DNA of 64,000 nucleotides, taken from Streptomyces sp. TSRI0281. GTDB lineage: Bacteria > Actinomycetota > Actinomycetes > Streptomycetales > Streptomycetaceae. Made by a program: the position numbers and the translations under genes. Positions 41,914 to 50,217 of this stretch are shown piece after piece. The notes below the pieces were generated by a model, which was not told the DNA's origin, did no database searches, and was given only the letters and a program-made list of their open reading frames with translations. The stretch spans positions 1 to 64,000 of the forward strand of contig NZ_LWLE01000020.1 in NCBI RefSeq assembly GCF_001905125.1, written 5' to 3'. Within the stretch, counting starts at the first letter, position 1; every line of letters starts with the position of its first letter.

Positions 41914-42415
41914 GGCCGACGCATTGCCCGAGGGCCCCAACTCCCTCGACGCGTCGCACATCCAGAGCTCCTTCCGTCAGCTCGGCTCGGCCCTGGGCAT
42001 CGCGGTGCTCACCACGGTGTTCCTCTCCGCCCTGAGCTCCGGGCTGCGCGACCGGCTGTCCTCGGCCGGACTGCCCGCCGCGGAGGCGGACCGGCTCACC
42101 CACACGGTCACGGACAGCGCGGGAGCCGCCATCGGTCCGCCGGCGGCGCATCCGTAGACCGCCTCCGCCTCCGTCGCCGACGCCGCCTCCGCCTCCGCCT
42201 CCGTCGCCGACGCCGTCGCCGACGCCGCGCGTTCCGCGATGACGGACGGCCTCGCGCTGGGCAGCTATGTGGCGGCGGGCTTCGTCGTGCTCGGTCTCGT
42301 GGCCACCGCCCTGATCCCGGCGGCCCGGGTCACGGCGAGGGCCGACGAGGGCGGGGCTCCGGGCAGCGGCCCGGACCGGGACCCGGCGACGGAGACGGAA
42401 CCCGCGAGGCCGTGA
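41912..42415 (+). pseudogene. Remnant of an EmrB/QacA-type MFS transporter (C-terminus)
   Basis: The frame reads SLDASHIQSSFRQLGSALGIAVLTTVFLSALSSGLRDRLSSAGL, the typical region before the last helix of 14-helix MFS exporters. An in-frame TAG follows at 42155-42157, then an Ala/Ser/Val/Asp repeat, and the same frame resumes AMTDGLALGSYVAAGFVVLGLVATALIPAAR with the last membrane helix, ending at 42415. Everything N-terminal to this (about 400 residues) is missing, so it is a deletion remnant further broken by a nonsense codon. The ATG at 41912 overlaps the palindromic operator and probably never served as a start. Confidence 0.75.
42161..42229. repeat. Codon-length repeat in the MFS remnant
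   Basis: GCCTCCGCCTCCGTCGCCGAC-type units occur twice with partial further copies, encoding alternating Ala-Ser and Val-Ala-Asp. It follows the premature stop directly and looks like slippage in decaying sequence. Confidence 0.6.
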
Positions 42416-42611
42416 CCGCCGGGCGCGGCCCCGCGAGCGGGTCGCGCGCCGACGGCCGTCGCCGCACGCGCACGAGGACGCCCGAACGGGTCCGGCCGGG
42501 GTCGGCCGGGCCCGTTCGGGCGTTCGTCAAGTACTGGGTCGTTTCGACGGCCCGATCGGATCGGAGCAGGGTCGGGGCGGGGTCAGCGCGTCAGGGGTCA
42601 GTGCGTCAGGG

Positions 42612-42641
42612 GGTGACCGCTTCGACGTGGAGGACTCGGCG
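42612..42641. repeat. Decayed copy of the livK 3' end
   Basis: Thirty bases here match 42671-42700, the last codons and stop of livK, at 26 positions. The copy lies 59 bases downstream of the gene end. The rest of the 257-base gap between the MFS remnant and livK shows no gene. Confidence 0.6.
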
Positions 42642-42672
42642 CGTCACGGCTGCGAGGCGACGGACCGGCCGG

Positions 42673-43926
42673 TCACGGCTTCAACGTGAAGGACTCGGCG
42701 GCCGGGGCCACCGCGGCCGGGCGGATCACCTTCAGGCCGCCGGGCGTCTTGGCGTCGGGCTTCATGATGACGCTCTGCCGGGTGGACGGTGCCGCCGGGT
42801 CCGAGAAGTCGTGCGACATCCCGAAGTCCGCCCCGTACCCCTTGATCGTGAGCAGCGCCTTGTCGACTCCCGCGCGGGTGAGGTCCTTGGACTCGCAGGC
42901 CTTCTTCAGCGCCTCGCCGTAGACGGACGCCGCCGTGTATCCGGCGACGACGCCGTTGTCGAGCCCGTCCTTCGGGTACTGGGCCGCATAGTCCTTGGCG
43001 AGCTTCGACGGGCCGGCGCCCGGGTCACCGATCGGCAGGGTGGAGGCCGCGACGTAGTAGTCCTTGAGCAGGGCCGGGCCCGCCTGGGTCTTCAACAACT
43101 GCGGTGCGAAGGCCGAGTTGTTGCCGACGACCGGTACGTCGAACCCGGTGGCGGCCGCCACACCGACGAGCGAGGCGGCCTGGCGCGGGCCCGCGCTCAC
43201 GATGACCGCCTTCACACCGGCCTGCTTGAGCGCGGCGACCTGGGCGGTCATGTCGTTGTCGGTCGGCTTGATCTTCTGCTCGAACACGCTGAGGCCCAGT
43301 TCCTTCGCCGCGTGCTTCGCGCCGGCCAGGGCGTTCTCGCCGTAGTCGCCCTCGAAGTAGACATGACCGATCTTGTCGCCCTTGGCGATGCGCTTCTCGG
43401 TCAGCAGATAGTCGAGCAGGTTGATCGTCTCGATGTCGTACGTGGCGCCGATGACCCGTACGTACTTCGAGCCGAGCAGACTCGCCGACCAGGCCTGCGG
43501 CAGGACGAGCCCCTTGTCCTGGCCGTCGATGCGCTGCTCGACCGCGGCGACGAACGGGGAGCCGATGAACTGGGTGAAGCCCAGTACCTCCGGCTCCAGT
43601 TCGGTGTAGGCGGCGATGGCCTTCTGCGGGTCGTAGCCGTGGTCACGGACGGTCAGTTCGATCTTCCGGTCACAGATGCCGCCCGCGGCGTTGGTCTCCT
43701 TCACCCACAGCTGCTGGGCCTGGGTGACGCTCTTGCCCAGCGAGGCGTACACCCCGGTCATATCGGTCAGGGCGCCGAGGGAGATCTTCGAGGAGGTGAC
43801 CCCCTCGCCGGTCTTGACCCCGCTCTTGTCCTTCTCGTTGCCGTCCCCCTCGGTGGCCTTCCCGCTGCATCCCACAAGGGTGACGGTGAGGGCCGCGACC
43901 ACGGCCGTAAGTGCTCTCAGTTTCAT
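42673..43926 (-). CDS. livK: Branched-chain amino-acid-type ABC transporter, substrate-binding lipoprotein
   Basis: The 417-residue precursor has a lipoprotein signal ending LTVTLVGC (lipidated Cys20) and a Leu/Ile/Val-binding-protein (type I periplasmic-binding) fold: ISLGALTDMTGVYASLGKSVTQAQQLWVKETNAAGGICDRKIELTVRDHGYDPQKA, GHVYFEGDYGENAL, TDNDMTAQVAALKQAGVKAVIVSAG. It should be anchored outside the membrane and hand its ligand to the LivHM permease. Family members bind branched-chain amino acids, amides, urea or aromatic acids, so the ligand is open. The start overlaps livM by four bases, with GGGGAG upstream; it is last in the operon. Confidence 0.9.
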   Translation of the reverse strand: MKLRALTAVVAALTVTLVGCSGKATEGDGNEKDKSGVKTGEGVTSSKISLGALTDMTGVYASLGKSVTQAQQLWVKETNAAGGICDRKIELTVRDHGYDPQKAIAAYTELEPEVLGFTQFIGSPFVAAVEQRIDGQDKGLVLPQAWSASLLGSKYVRVIGATYDIETINLLDYLLTEKRIAKGDKIGHVYFEGDYGENALAGAKHAAKELGLSVFEQKIKPTDNDMTAQVAALKQAGVKAVIVSAGPRQAASLVGVAAATGFDVPVVGNNSAFAPQLLKTQAGPALLKDYYVAASTLPIGDPGAGPSKLAKDYAAQYPKDGLDNGVVAGYTAASVYGEALKKACESKDLTRAGVDKALLTIKGYGADFGMSHDFSDPAAPSTRQSVIMKPDAKTPGGLKVIRPAAVAPAAESFTLKP

Positions 43927-45131
43927 TTCTTCTCCCCAGATTTCTTCAGACGCGCGATGCCGCCGGGCAGGAACAGGACCACCGCGACCACCGCGGCGCC
44001 GTACAGATAGCGGGACGCCTCACCCGGTGCGAGTCCGCCCGTACCGGGGGCGGAGACCAGCGGGAGGGAGTCGCTGTAGTGAGTGAGCACCTGCGGGAGC
44101 AGGGAGACGAAGGCCGCGCCGACGACCGCCCCCGCGACGCTGCCGAGCCCGCCGATGACGATCATGGCGAGGTATTCGAGCGACAGGATCATGCCGAAGT
44201 ACTCGGGCACGGTCCGCTGGAAGAGCAGGGCGAGCAGGACGCCCGCCAGGCCCGCGTACATCGAGGACAGGACGAACACCCCGGCCCGGTAGCGGGCCAC
44301 CGGCACGCCCATCACGCCTGCGGCGATCCGGTGGTCCCGGATGGCGTTCATGGCCCGGCCCGGCCTGCCGCGCAGCACTCCGCGGGCGAACAGCCCACTG
44401 ACGAGCAGCGCGAGCAGGGCCACGTACCAGAGCTTCTCGGCGGACTGGAACGGTACGGCGGCGATGACGAGTTCGCTGTCGTCGAAGGTGAACCCGAACA
44501 CCGAGAGCGGCGGTACGGCGCGGCCGTTGAAGCCGCCGGTGAGCGAGCCCGCGTTGAACAGCACATGCTGGCCGATGAAGATCAGCGCGAGGGTGGCGAT
44601 ACCGAGGTACGCGCCGCGCAGCCGCCCCGCGATGGGGCTGAAGACCCCGCCCGCGGCTCCCGCGAGCAGCACGGCGAGGATCGCCGCGAGCCAGGTCGGC
44701 AGACCGAGGCCGCTGAGCGCGTGCCCGTTCTCGGTGCCGCTCTCCCCCGCCAGGATGCAGTAGCTGTACGCACCCACGGCGAGGAAGAAGGCGTGGCCCA
44801 TGGAGAGCTGGCCCGTGGCTCCGGTGAGGAGGTTGATACCGATGGCCCCGATCGCGGCGGCCATCGCGAAGAGCCCGGCCTGGAGCCAGAAGCGGTCCAG
44901 GTAGAACGGGAAGGCCAGCAGCAGGACCGAACCGATGAGCAGGAGGTACGTACGGGGGCGGCGCAGCCGGTCGGCGAAGGTCCCCGCGGTCCCGCTCCCG
45001 GTCGTGGCCTCGGCAGCGGCCTCGGACTCGGCAGCGGGGAGGACGGACGTCGGGGTGGTGGGACCGGCGGTGGGACCGGCGGCAGGTCCGGTGGTGGGTC
45101 CGGTAGCAGGTCCGGTGGTGGCGTCAGACAC
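43923..45131 (-). CDS. livM: Branched-chain amino-acid-type ABC transporter permease
   Basis: The 402-residue membrane protein has a low-complexity cytoplasmic N-terminus (repeated Thr-Gly-Pro), then about ten hydrophobic helices with LivM signatures: IGAIGINLLTGATGQLSMGHAFFLAVGAY, LRGAYLGIATLALIFIGQ, AIRDHRIAAGVMGVPVARYRAGVFVLSSMYAGLAGVLLAL and MIVIGGLGSVAGAVVGAAFV. With LivH it forms the pore. The start is a GTG at 45131 with AAGGAG eight bases upstream. It overlaps livH by eight bases and livK by four. The long Thr-Gly-Pro-Ala tail is unusual for the family. Confidence 0.9.
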   Translation of the reverse strand: MSDATTGPATGPTTGPAAGPTAGPTTPTSVLPAAESEAAAEATTGSGTAGTFADRLRRPRTYLLLIGSVLLLAFPFYLDRFWLQAGLFAMAAAIGAIGINLLTGATGQLSMGHAFFLAVGAYSYCILAGESGTENGHALSGLGLPTWLAAILAVLLAGAAGGVFSPIAGRLRGAYLGIATLALIFIGQHVLFNAGSLTGGFNGRAVPPLSVFGFTFDDSELVIAAVPFQSAEKLWYVALLALLVSGLFARGVLRGRPGRAMNAIRDHRIAAGVMGVPVARYRAGVFVLSSMYAGLAGVLLALLFQRTVPEYFGMILSLEYLAMIVIGGLGSVAGAVVGAAFVSLLPQVLTHYSDSLPLVSAPGTGGLAPGEASRYLYGAAVVAVVLFLPGGIARLKKSGEKK

Positions 45132-46014
45132 GGGCGAGCTCCTTCGTACCGAAGAGTCCCGCGGGCCGGATGAGCAGCACGATCACCATCACCAGATAGG
45201 GCGCGAGATCGCCGATGCCCCGGCCGAGGAAGGAGAGATCGCTCTGGTAGCCGGTGGCGAGCGACTCGGTGACACCGACGATGAGTCCGCCGGCGAGTGC
45301 CCCCGTCGTGGAGTCGAGGCCGCCGAGGATCGCGGCGGGGAACGCCTTGAGCGCGGCGAGCGAGGTGGCCCGTTCGAGGCCGGGGGTCGGGAACACGGTG
45401 AGGAAGAGCGCGGCGACGGCGGCGAGGGCTCCGGCGACCGCCCACGCGGCGAGCGAGACCCGGCCGAGCTTGATCCCCATCAGGGCCGCGGTCTGCGGGT
45501 TCTCGGCGGCGGCCCGCATCGACACACCCCACGAGGTGTAGCGGAAGGCGAGCAGGAACACCGTGATGAGCAGACCGGCCGCGACGAACGCGGCGATGCG
45601 GGTCTGGGCGAGGGTGACCCCGCCGACGGTGACGACCTCGTCGCCCCACGGGTCGCCGAGCGCCAGTACGTCCGTGCCCATGCGGCGGGTGAGTTCGGTG
45701 GTCAGCAGGATGTCGACGCCGATGGTGACGATGGCCAGGACGCTGTGGTCGCTGCCCCGGTAGCGACGCATCACGAAGAACTCGATCGCGGCGCCGACGA
45801 CCGCGGCACCCGCGATACCGACGCCCAGCGCGGGCCAGAAGCCGATGTCGTCGTGGAGGACCGCGGTGACGTAGCCGCCCGCCAGCAGCAGGGAGGCATG
45901 GGCGAAGTTGACGACCTCGGTGGCCTTGAAGATCACGACGAAGCCGAGCGCGATCAGCGCGTAGACCGAACCGATCGACAGCCCGCCGAGGAGGAGTTCG
46001 ATGAACGTGGTCAT
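45124..46014 (-). CDS. livH: Branched-chain amino-acid-type ABC transporter permease
   Basis: The 296-residue protein has eight hydrophobic segments and LivH motifs: GGLSIGSVYALIALGFVVIFKATEVVNFAHASLLLAGGYV near the start, RAAAENPQTAALMGIKLGRVSLAAWAVAGALAAVAALF in the coupling region and KAFPAAILGGLDSTTGALAGGLIVGV. It pairs with LivM to form the membrane channel. The ATG at 46014 overlaps the livG stop by four bases, so its translation depends on the upstream gene. Confidence 0.92.
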   Translation of the reverse strand: MTTFIELLLGGLSIGSVYALIALGFVVIFKATEVVNFAHASLLLAGGYVTAVLHDDIGFWPALGVGIAGAAVVGAAIEFFVMRRYRGSDHSVLAIVTIGVDILLTTELTRRMGTDVLALGDPWGDEVVTVGGVTLAQTRIAAFVAAGLLITVFLLAFRYTSWGVSMRAAAENPQTAALMGIKLGRVSLAAWAVAGALAAVAALFLTVFPTPGLERATSLAALKAFPAAILGGLDSTTGALAGGLIVGVTESLATGYQSDLSFLGRGIGDLAPYLVMVIVLLIRPAGLFGTKELARV

Positions 46015-46823
46015 TCCGGTGCCCCCAAGTAGGCCTGGACGACGGCCGGGTCGTTCTGGACCTCGGCGGGTGTACCGCCCGCGATCCTGCGTCCGAAGTC
46101 GAGTACGGTCACCGCGTCCGCGAGCCGCATCACCACCCCCATGTCGTGCTCGACCAGCACGATCGAGATGCCGAGGCTGTCGCGCACATTCGCCACGACG
46201 GCCGCGGTGCGGCGCCGTTCGTCGGCGGTCATCCCGGCGATGGGTTCGTCCAGCAGCAGCACCTGTGGCTCCATGCACAGGGCGCGGCCGAACTCGACGA
46301 GCTTCTGCTGTCCGTACGGCAGCGCCCCGGCGGGACGCTCCAACTCCTTCTCCAGGCCGATGAATTCGGCGATCTCACGGACCCGGTCCAGATGGCGTCG
46401 CTCCTCGCGGGCGGCGGACGGCAGTCGCAGACCGGTGGCGAGGAACCCGGAGCGGGTGAGGCGGTGGCGGCCGAGCAGCAGGCTGTCGGCGACCGTGGCG
46501 TGCGGTGGCAGCGCCAGGTTCTGGAAGGTGCGCGCGACACCGAGTCCGGCGATCCGGTGCGGCGGGAGGCCGGTCAGCTCGGTGGTGCCCAGGTGGACGC
46601 TGCCCGAGGTGGCCCGATAGACACCGGAAAGCACGTTGAAGCAGGTGGACTTGCCCGCGCCGTTGGGGCCGATGACGGCGTGCACACTGCCCGGCTCGAC
46701 GGTGAACGAGACGCCGTCGAGGGCGGTGAGCCCGGCGAAGCGCACGGTCACGTCGCGGACGGTGAGCGCGGTGGGGGCGGGTGCCCCGGTGGCCGCCGGG
46801 GTGGCGGACGGTGCGGTCCTCAC
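46011..46823 (-). CDS. livG: Branched-chain amino-acid-type ABC transporter ATPase
   Basis: The 270-residue ATPase has Walker A IGPNGAGKST, the LivG-type GVARTFQNLALPPHATVADSLLLGRHR, a YGQQKLVEFGRAL signature in place of LSGGQ, Walker B VLLLDEPIAGM and the switch VLVEHDMGVVM. It powers the LivHM permease together with LivF. The GTG at 46823 overlaps the livF stop (GTGA) with an AGGTGG ribosome site; a longer open frame upstream is livF in another frame. Confidence 0.92.
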   Translation of the reverse strand: MRTAPSATPAATGAPAPTALTVRDVTVRFAGLTALDGVSFTVEPGSVHAVIGPNGAGKSTCFNVLSGVYRATSGSVHLGTTELTGLPPHRIAGLGVARTFQNLALPPHATVADSLLLGRHRLTRSGFLATGLRLPSAAREERRHLDRVREIAEFIGLEKELERPAGALPYGQQKLVEFGRALCMEPQVLLLDEPIAGMTADERRRTAAVVANVRDSLGISIVLVEHDMGVVMRLADAVTVLDFGRRIAGGTPAEVQNDPAVVQAYLGAPE

Positions 46824-47617
46824 GCGGACCACCTGCTCAGGGTGCGCGCGGACCGGCCCGCCGGGTCGGCGTCCTCGGCGGCCGTCTCGTCCACGACGCC
46901 GAGATAGCGGCGGCGCACCTCGTCGGACGCGGCGAGTTCGTCGGCCGGTCCGGACAGGGCGACCTCGCCGACGTCCAGGACGTACGCGGTCGAGGCGAGC
47001 CGCAGGGCGATGGACGCGTTCTGCTCGACGAGCATGACGGAGGTGCCGGCCGCGTTGATCTCCTGGATGGTCTCGGCGATCCTGGCCGCCATCAGCGGGG
47101 CGAGGCCGAGGGAAGGCTCGTCCAGCAGGAGCAGCCGGGGCCCGGCCATCAGCGCCCGCCCCATCGCCAGCATCTGCTGCTCGCCGCCGGAGAGCAGCCC
47201 GGCCCGCTGGTGCGCGCGTTCGGCGAGCACCGGGAACAGTTCGTGTACGCGGGCCAGCGCGGCGGTCACGTCCTTGCGGCCGCCGCGGGCCCCCAGTGCG
47301 CCCGCCCGCAGATTGTCGGCCACCGTCATCCGGGCGAACACCTGTCGCCCTTCCGGCACCTGGACCACTCCCGCGGCCACCACCTGGGCGGGCCGCAGCC
47401 CGTCCAGGGGCCGGCCGTCGAAGCGGATGGTGCCCGTGCCCGTCCCGCGGTGGAAGCCGAGGGTCCGCGATACGGCCCGCAGCAGCGTGGTCTTGCCGGC
47501 GCCGTTGCCACCGAGTACGGCGGTGATCGCGCCGGCCGGCACGTCGACGGAGACATCGCGCAGGGCCCGTACCGGGCCGTAGCCCACGGACAGCGCGCGG
47601 ATCTCTAGCGTTGCCAT
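46820..47617 (-). CDS. livF: Branched-chain amino-acid-type ABC transporter ATPase
   Basis: The 265-residue ATPase contains Walker A LGGNGAGKTT, the signature LLSGGEQQMLAMGRALM, Walker B LLLLDEPSLGLAP and the switch VMLVEQNASIALRLA, as in LivF. It is the first gene of the livF-livG-livH-livM-livK operon, in which every junction overlaps by four or eight bases. The ATG at 47617 has a strong repeated GGAGGAGGA upstream. The operon is divergent from the PucR-like regulator across a 503-base repeat-rich region. Confidence 0.92.
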   Translation of the reverse strand: MATLEIRALSVGYGPVRALRDVSVDVPAGAITAVLGGNGAGKTTLLRAVSRTLGFHRGTGTGTIRFDGRPLDGLRPAQVVAAGVVQVPEGRQVFARMTVADNLRAGALGARGGRKDVTAALARVHELFPVLAERAHQRAGLLSGGEQQMLAMGRALMAGPRLLLLDEPSLGLAPLMAARIAETIQEINAAGTSVMLVEQNASIALRLASTAYVLDVGEVALSGPADELAASDEVRRRYLGVVDETAAEDADPAGRSARTLSRWSA

Positions 47618-48120
47618 GCGTCCTCCTCCTTCCGCCTTGTCGTGTCGTGTCATGCCGTGTCGTGTTCGAGTGATGTTGTGCTGGTGTCGCGTCGTGCTGG
47701 TGTTGGTGCTCGTGCTGGTGTTGATGCTGGTGCTCGTGGTGGCGTCGCGTTCGTGCGCGGTGCTCGTGCTCGCGTGGTGCTCGTGCGCGGTGCCATGTCA
47801 CGTGTCGCGTTGCGGGGTGTGCGTCGCGCGGTGCCATGTCACGTGTCGCGTCGTGGGTGCGCTGTGTGTGGTGCGCGGTGTGCGATGCGCTGTGCCATGT
47901 CACGTGTCGCGTCGCCGGTGTGCGTCGTGTGGTGCCACAGACCAGCACCGGGCGGGCCGTGCGTCCACGGCACGGGACCGACTCGATGCGGGTGACCAGC
48001 GAGCGAAGGGCGTCGTTGTGCACGTGCACAGAGGGCGGTGACGCGGGCTGGTTCCCGCCGCCGCCGGTGGCATCCTCACCGGGCATGAGCGGCCGCAGAG
48101 CCCGCGGAACGGAGCAGAGG
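47618..48120. other. Divergent regulatory region with strong G/T strand bias
   Basis: This 503-base gap between livF and the PucR-like gene is almost free of A on the + strand from about 47640 to 47920 and is built from GTCGTG/GCTGGTGTT-like words. It contains the three copies of a 20-base repeat listed separately. Open frames here lack normal codon use. Promoters for both divergent genes should lie at its ends. Confidence 0.6.
47791..47912. repeat. Three exact copies of a 20-base repeat
   Basis: TGCCATGTCACGTGTCGCGT occurs at 47791-47810, 47832-47851 and 47893-47912, with start-to-start distances of 41 and 61 bases, close to multiples of two helical turns. Each copy has a CACGTG palindrome, and the first 11 bases also occur in the array at 55941-56032. 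Regularly phased copies suggest a protein-binding array. Confidence 0.75.
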
Positions 48121-48948
48121 ATGCAGCGGCGCAGTGACGAGCGGGTCCGGGCGCTGCTCGACGCGCTGCTGGAGGGCCGCCCGTCGCCGGGCCTCGCCCG
48201 GCGCGCGGCGGCGGGCCTGGGGCTGCCCGAGCGGGGGCGCTACGCGGTGGCCGTCCTGGGCACCGGGCACGGCGGGCCGACCCGGCACGAGCCGGTGCGG
48301 TGGGCCGGGGACGCGGACGGCATGCGGTGGTGCTGGCGGACGCGGGCGGACTGTGAGATCGCCGTCGTCGCGCTGGGGGACGGGAGCCTCGCCGGGCCTG
48401 CCGCGCTGCTGACGGAGCGGGACGCCGGTCCGGGCGGTATCAGCCCGGTGGTGGGCGGCCTGGCCGAACTCGCCCTGGCCCGCAGGCTGGCCGGTTTCGC
48501 GCTGTTGACCTGCTCCCCGCGGACGCGCGAGATCGTCCGGCTGGACGAGCGGCTGCCCTCCGCCCTGGTGGTGAGCCGGCCGGAGCTGAGCACCCGACTG
48601 GTCACCGAGGTGTTCGGACCGCTGCTGGCCCTGGCTCCGGCGGAGCGGGAACTGCTGGTGGGAACGCTGGAGGAGTGGCTGGAGTGCGGTGGGTCGGTGG
48701 GGCGGACCGCGGAACGCCTGCGCTGCCACCGGAACACGGTGTTCAACCGCTTGCGGCGGCTGGAGCGGCTGACGTCGCGCTCGTTGTCGACGCCGCGCGA
48801 ACTGATCGAGGTCATGCTGGCGCTGGACGCGTTCCGGCTGCCGCCACCACCATCGGCGCGACCCGCGGGATACGTACGGCCCGCGGCGTACGCGGCATAC
48901 GCGGACGGGGGCCCGGGAACCCGTGACCGCGCCCCCGAACCCCCGTGA
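48121..48948 (+). CDS. PucR-type helix-turn-helix regulator (short form)
   Basis: The 275-residue protein ends with a PucR C-terminal DNA-binding domain: LVGTLEEWLECGGSVGRTAERLRCHRNTVFNRLRRLERLTSRSLSTPRELIEVMLALDAFRL. The N-terminal part (about 160 residues) is a degenerate GGDEF-like/CdaR-type region; the usual longer sensory domain is absent. Such proteins act as activators of catabolic or transport genes. The ATG at 48121 is preferred, with GGAG upstream; ATG 48085 is the alternative. Being divergent from the liv operon, it is the obvious candidate regulator. A Pro/Ala/Tyr-rich tail follows the DNA-binding domain. Confidence 0.8.
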   Translation: MQRRSDERVRALLDALLEGRPSPGLARRAAAGLGLPERGRYAVAVLGTGHGGPTRHEPVRWAGDADGMRWCWRTRADCEIAVVALGDGSLAGPAALLTERDAGPGGISPVVGGLAELALARRLAGFALLTCSPRTREIVRLDERLPSALVVSRPELSTRLVTEVFGPLLALAPAERELLVGTLEEWLECGGSVGRTAERLRCHRNTVFNRLRRLERLTSRSLSTPRELIEVMLALDAFRLPPPPSARPAGYVRPAAYAAYADGGPGTRDRAPEPP

Positions 48949-48967
48949 CCGAACGTGCCGCCCGCCG

Positions 48968-50083
48968 TCAGCTCAGGAAGTCCCGGGCGATCGAGGCAGC
49001 CACCCGCTCCAGCAGCGGCCCGGCCTGGGCCATGGAGACCGCCGGGTCCGGTTCCAGCTCGGTGAGGGCGTAGGCGCGCCGGATGCCCGCGGTGCCCAGC
49101 GCCTGTGGCGACAGGGCGAGCCGGCCGCAGACCGCGACAACTTCGATTCCGGCGGCGTGGGCCGCCGCGGCGACGCCCGCCGGGGCCTTGCCGTGCAGAG
49201 TCTGCTCGTCCAGCGAGCCCTCGCCGGTGATGACCAGCGTGGCCCGGGCGAGCGCCGGGGCGAAGCCGAGGACGTCCAGCATGACCTCGATGCCCGGCCG
49301 GAAGCGGGCGCCGAGGGCGACCAGCGCTCCGTAGCCGATGCCTCCGGCCGCGCCCGCGCCGGGCAGGACGGCGTACTCGGGGCCCAGGACCGAGGCGTAG
49401 TGGATGAGGGCCGCGTCGAGGACCGCGATGTCCTCCTCGGTCGCGCCCTTCTGCCGCCCGTACACCTCGGGGGCGCCCTTCGGCCCGGTCAGCGGGTTGT
49501 CCACGTCGCTGGCCAGGATCAGGTCGACGTCCGCGAGGCGCGGGTCGAGCCCCGACAGATCGGCCTCGGCCAGATCGGCGAGGCCGCCCCCGCCGGGGCC
49601 GACGGGCTTGCCGTCCGCGTCCAGGAAGCGGGCACCGAGCGCGGCCAGCATGCCCGCGCCACCGTCCGTGGTGGCGCTGCCGCCGACCCCGAACACCACG
49701 GTCCGGGCGCCCGCGTCGAGCGCGGCCCGCAGCAGTTCGCCGGAGCCGTACGTGGTGGCCGTGAGCGGGGCGAACACCCCTGCGGGGAGGTGCTGGAGGC
49801 CCGACGCCTCGGCCATCTCCACCACCGCGGTTCCCTCGCGCAGCGCGTACGCCGCGGTCACCGGCTCCCCGAGCGGACCGGTCACCCGCGCCTCGCGGCG
49901 CTCGAATCCGGCCGCCACCGCCGCCGCGACCGTGCCGTCGCCACCGTCCGCGACGGGCAGGGTCTCGACCCGCACATCGGGGACGACGGACCGCAGCCCG
50001 GCCGTCACCCGCTCCGCGACCTGTACGGCCGTGAGCGAGCCCTTGAACTTGTCCGCCGCGACGAGCACGCGCGCGGTCTCCAT
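48968..50083 (-). CDS. Glycerate kinase (GlxK-type)
   Basis: The 371-residue protein follows the glycerate 2-kinase pattern: RVLVAADKFKGSLTAVQVAERVTAGL, VETLPVADGGDGTVAAAVAAGF, VEMAEASGLQHL, ATTYGSGELLRAALDAGARTVVFGVGGSATTDGGAGMLAALG and ITGEGSLDEQTLHGKAPAGVAAAA. It phosphorylates glycerate with ATP, typically linking glyoxylate metabolism to glycolysis; with the ethylmalonyl-CoA pathway releasing glyoxylate, a functional link is conceivable but only inferred. The ATG at 50083 has GGAG five bases before it. It converges with the PucR-like gene (19-base gap). Confidence 0.9.
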   Translation of the reverse strand: METARVLVAADKFKGSLTAVQVAERVTAGLRSVVPDVRVETLPVADGGDGTVAAAVAAGFERREARVTGPLGEPVTAAYALREGTAVVEMAEASGLQHLPAGVFAPLTATTYGSGELLRAALDAGARTVVFGVGGSATTDGGAGMLAALGARFLDADGKPVGPGGGGLADLAEADLSGLDPRLADVDLILASDVDNPLTGPKGAPEVYGRQKGATEEDIAVLDAALIHYASVLGPEYAVLPGAGAAGGIGYGALVALGARFRPGIEVMLDVLGFAPALARATLVITGEGSLDEQTLHGKAPAGVAAAAHAAGIEVVAVCGRLALSPQALGTAGIRRAYALTELEPDPAVSMAQAGPLLERVAASIARDFLS

Positions 50084-50204
50084 CTCTGCTCCGTCCGTCA
50101 CCTTGCATCCCTTGCTTTCGAACAGGCAGTCGCGCCGCCCCGACCCTATCCGCAGGACCCCTGATCTGCCCATGGGCGTCCGGAAGCGCACCCGGCCGCC
50201 CCAC

Positions 50205-50210
50205 TACGCT
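50205..50210 (+). promoter_or_regulatory. Candidate -10 element for leaderless Nudix transcript
   Basis: TACGCT ends seven bases before the GTG at 50218, and there is no ribosome site. This spacing suits a transcript beginning at the start codon. Confidence 0.35.
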
Positions 50211-50217
50211 GCGTGGG

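Noticed and set aside
40678..44010. A 1110-codon open frame on the + strand
   Set aside because: It lies opposite pssA, PIG-L and liv genes with recognisable proteins, has no ribosome site and no familiar motif. Long antisense frames are expected at this GC content.
47640..48084. Small proteins encoded in the livF/pucR gap
   Set aside because: The open frames follow the repeats, give Val/Arg/Cys-rich translations without start signals, and show no normal codon use.
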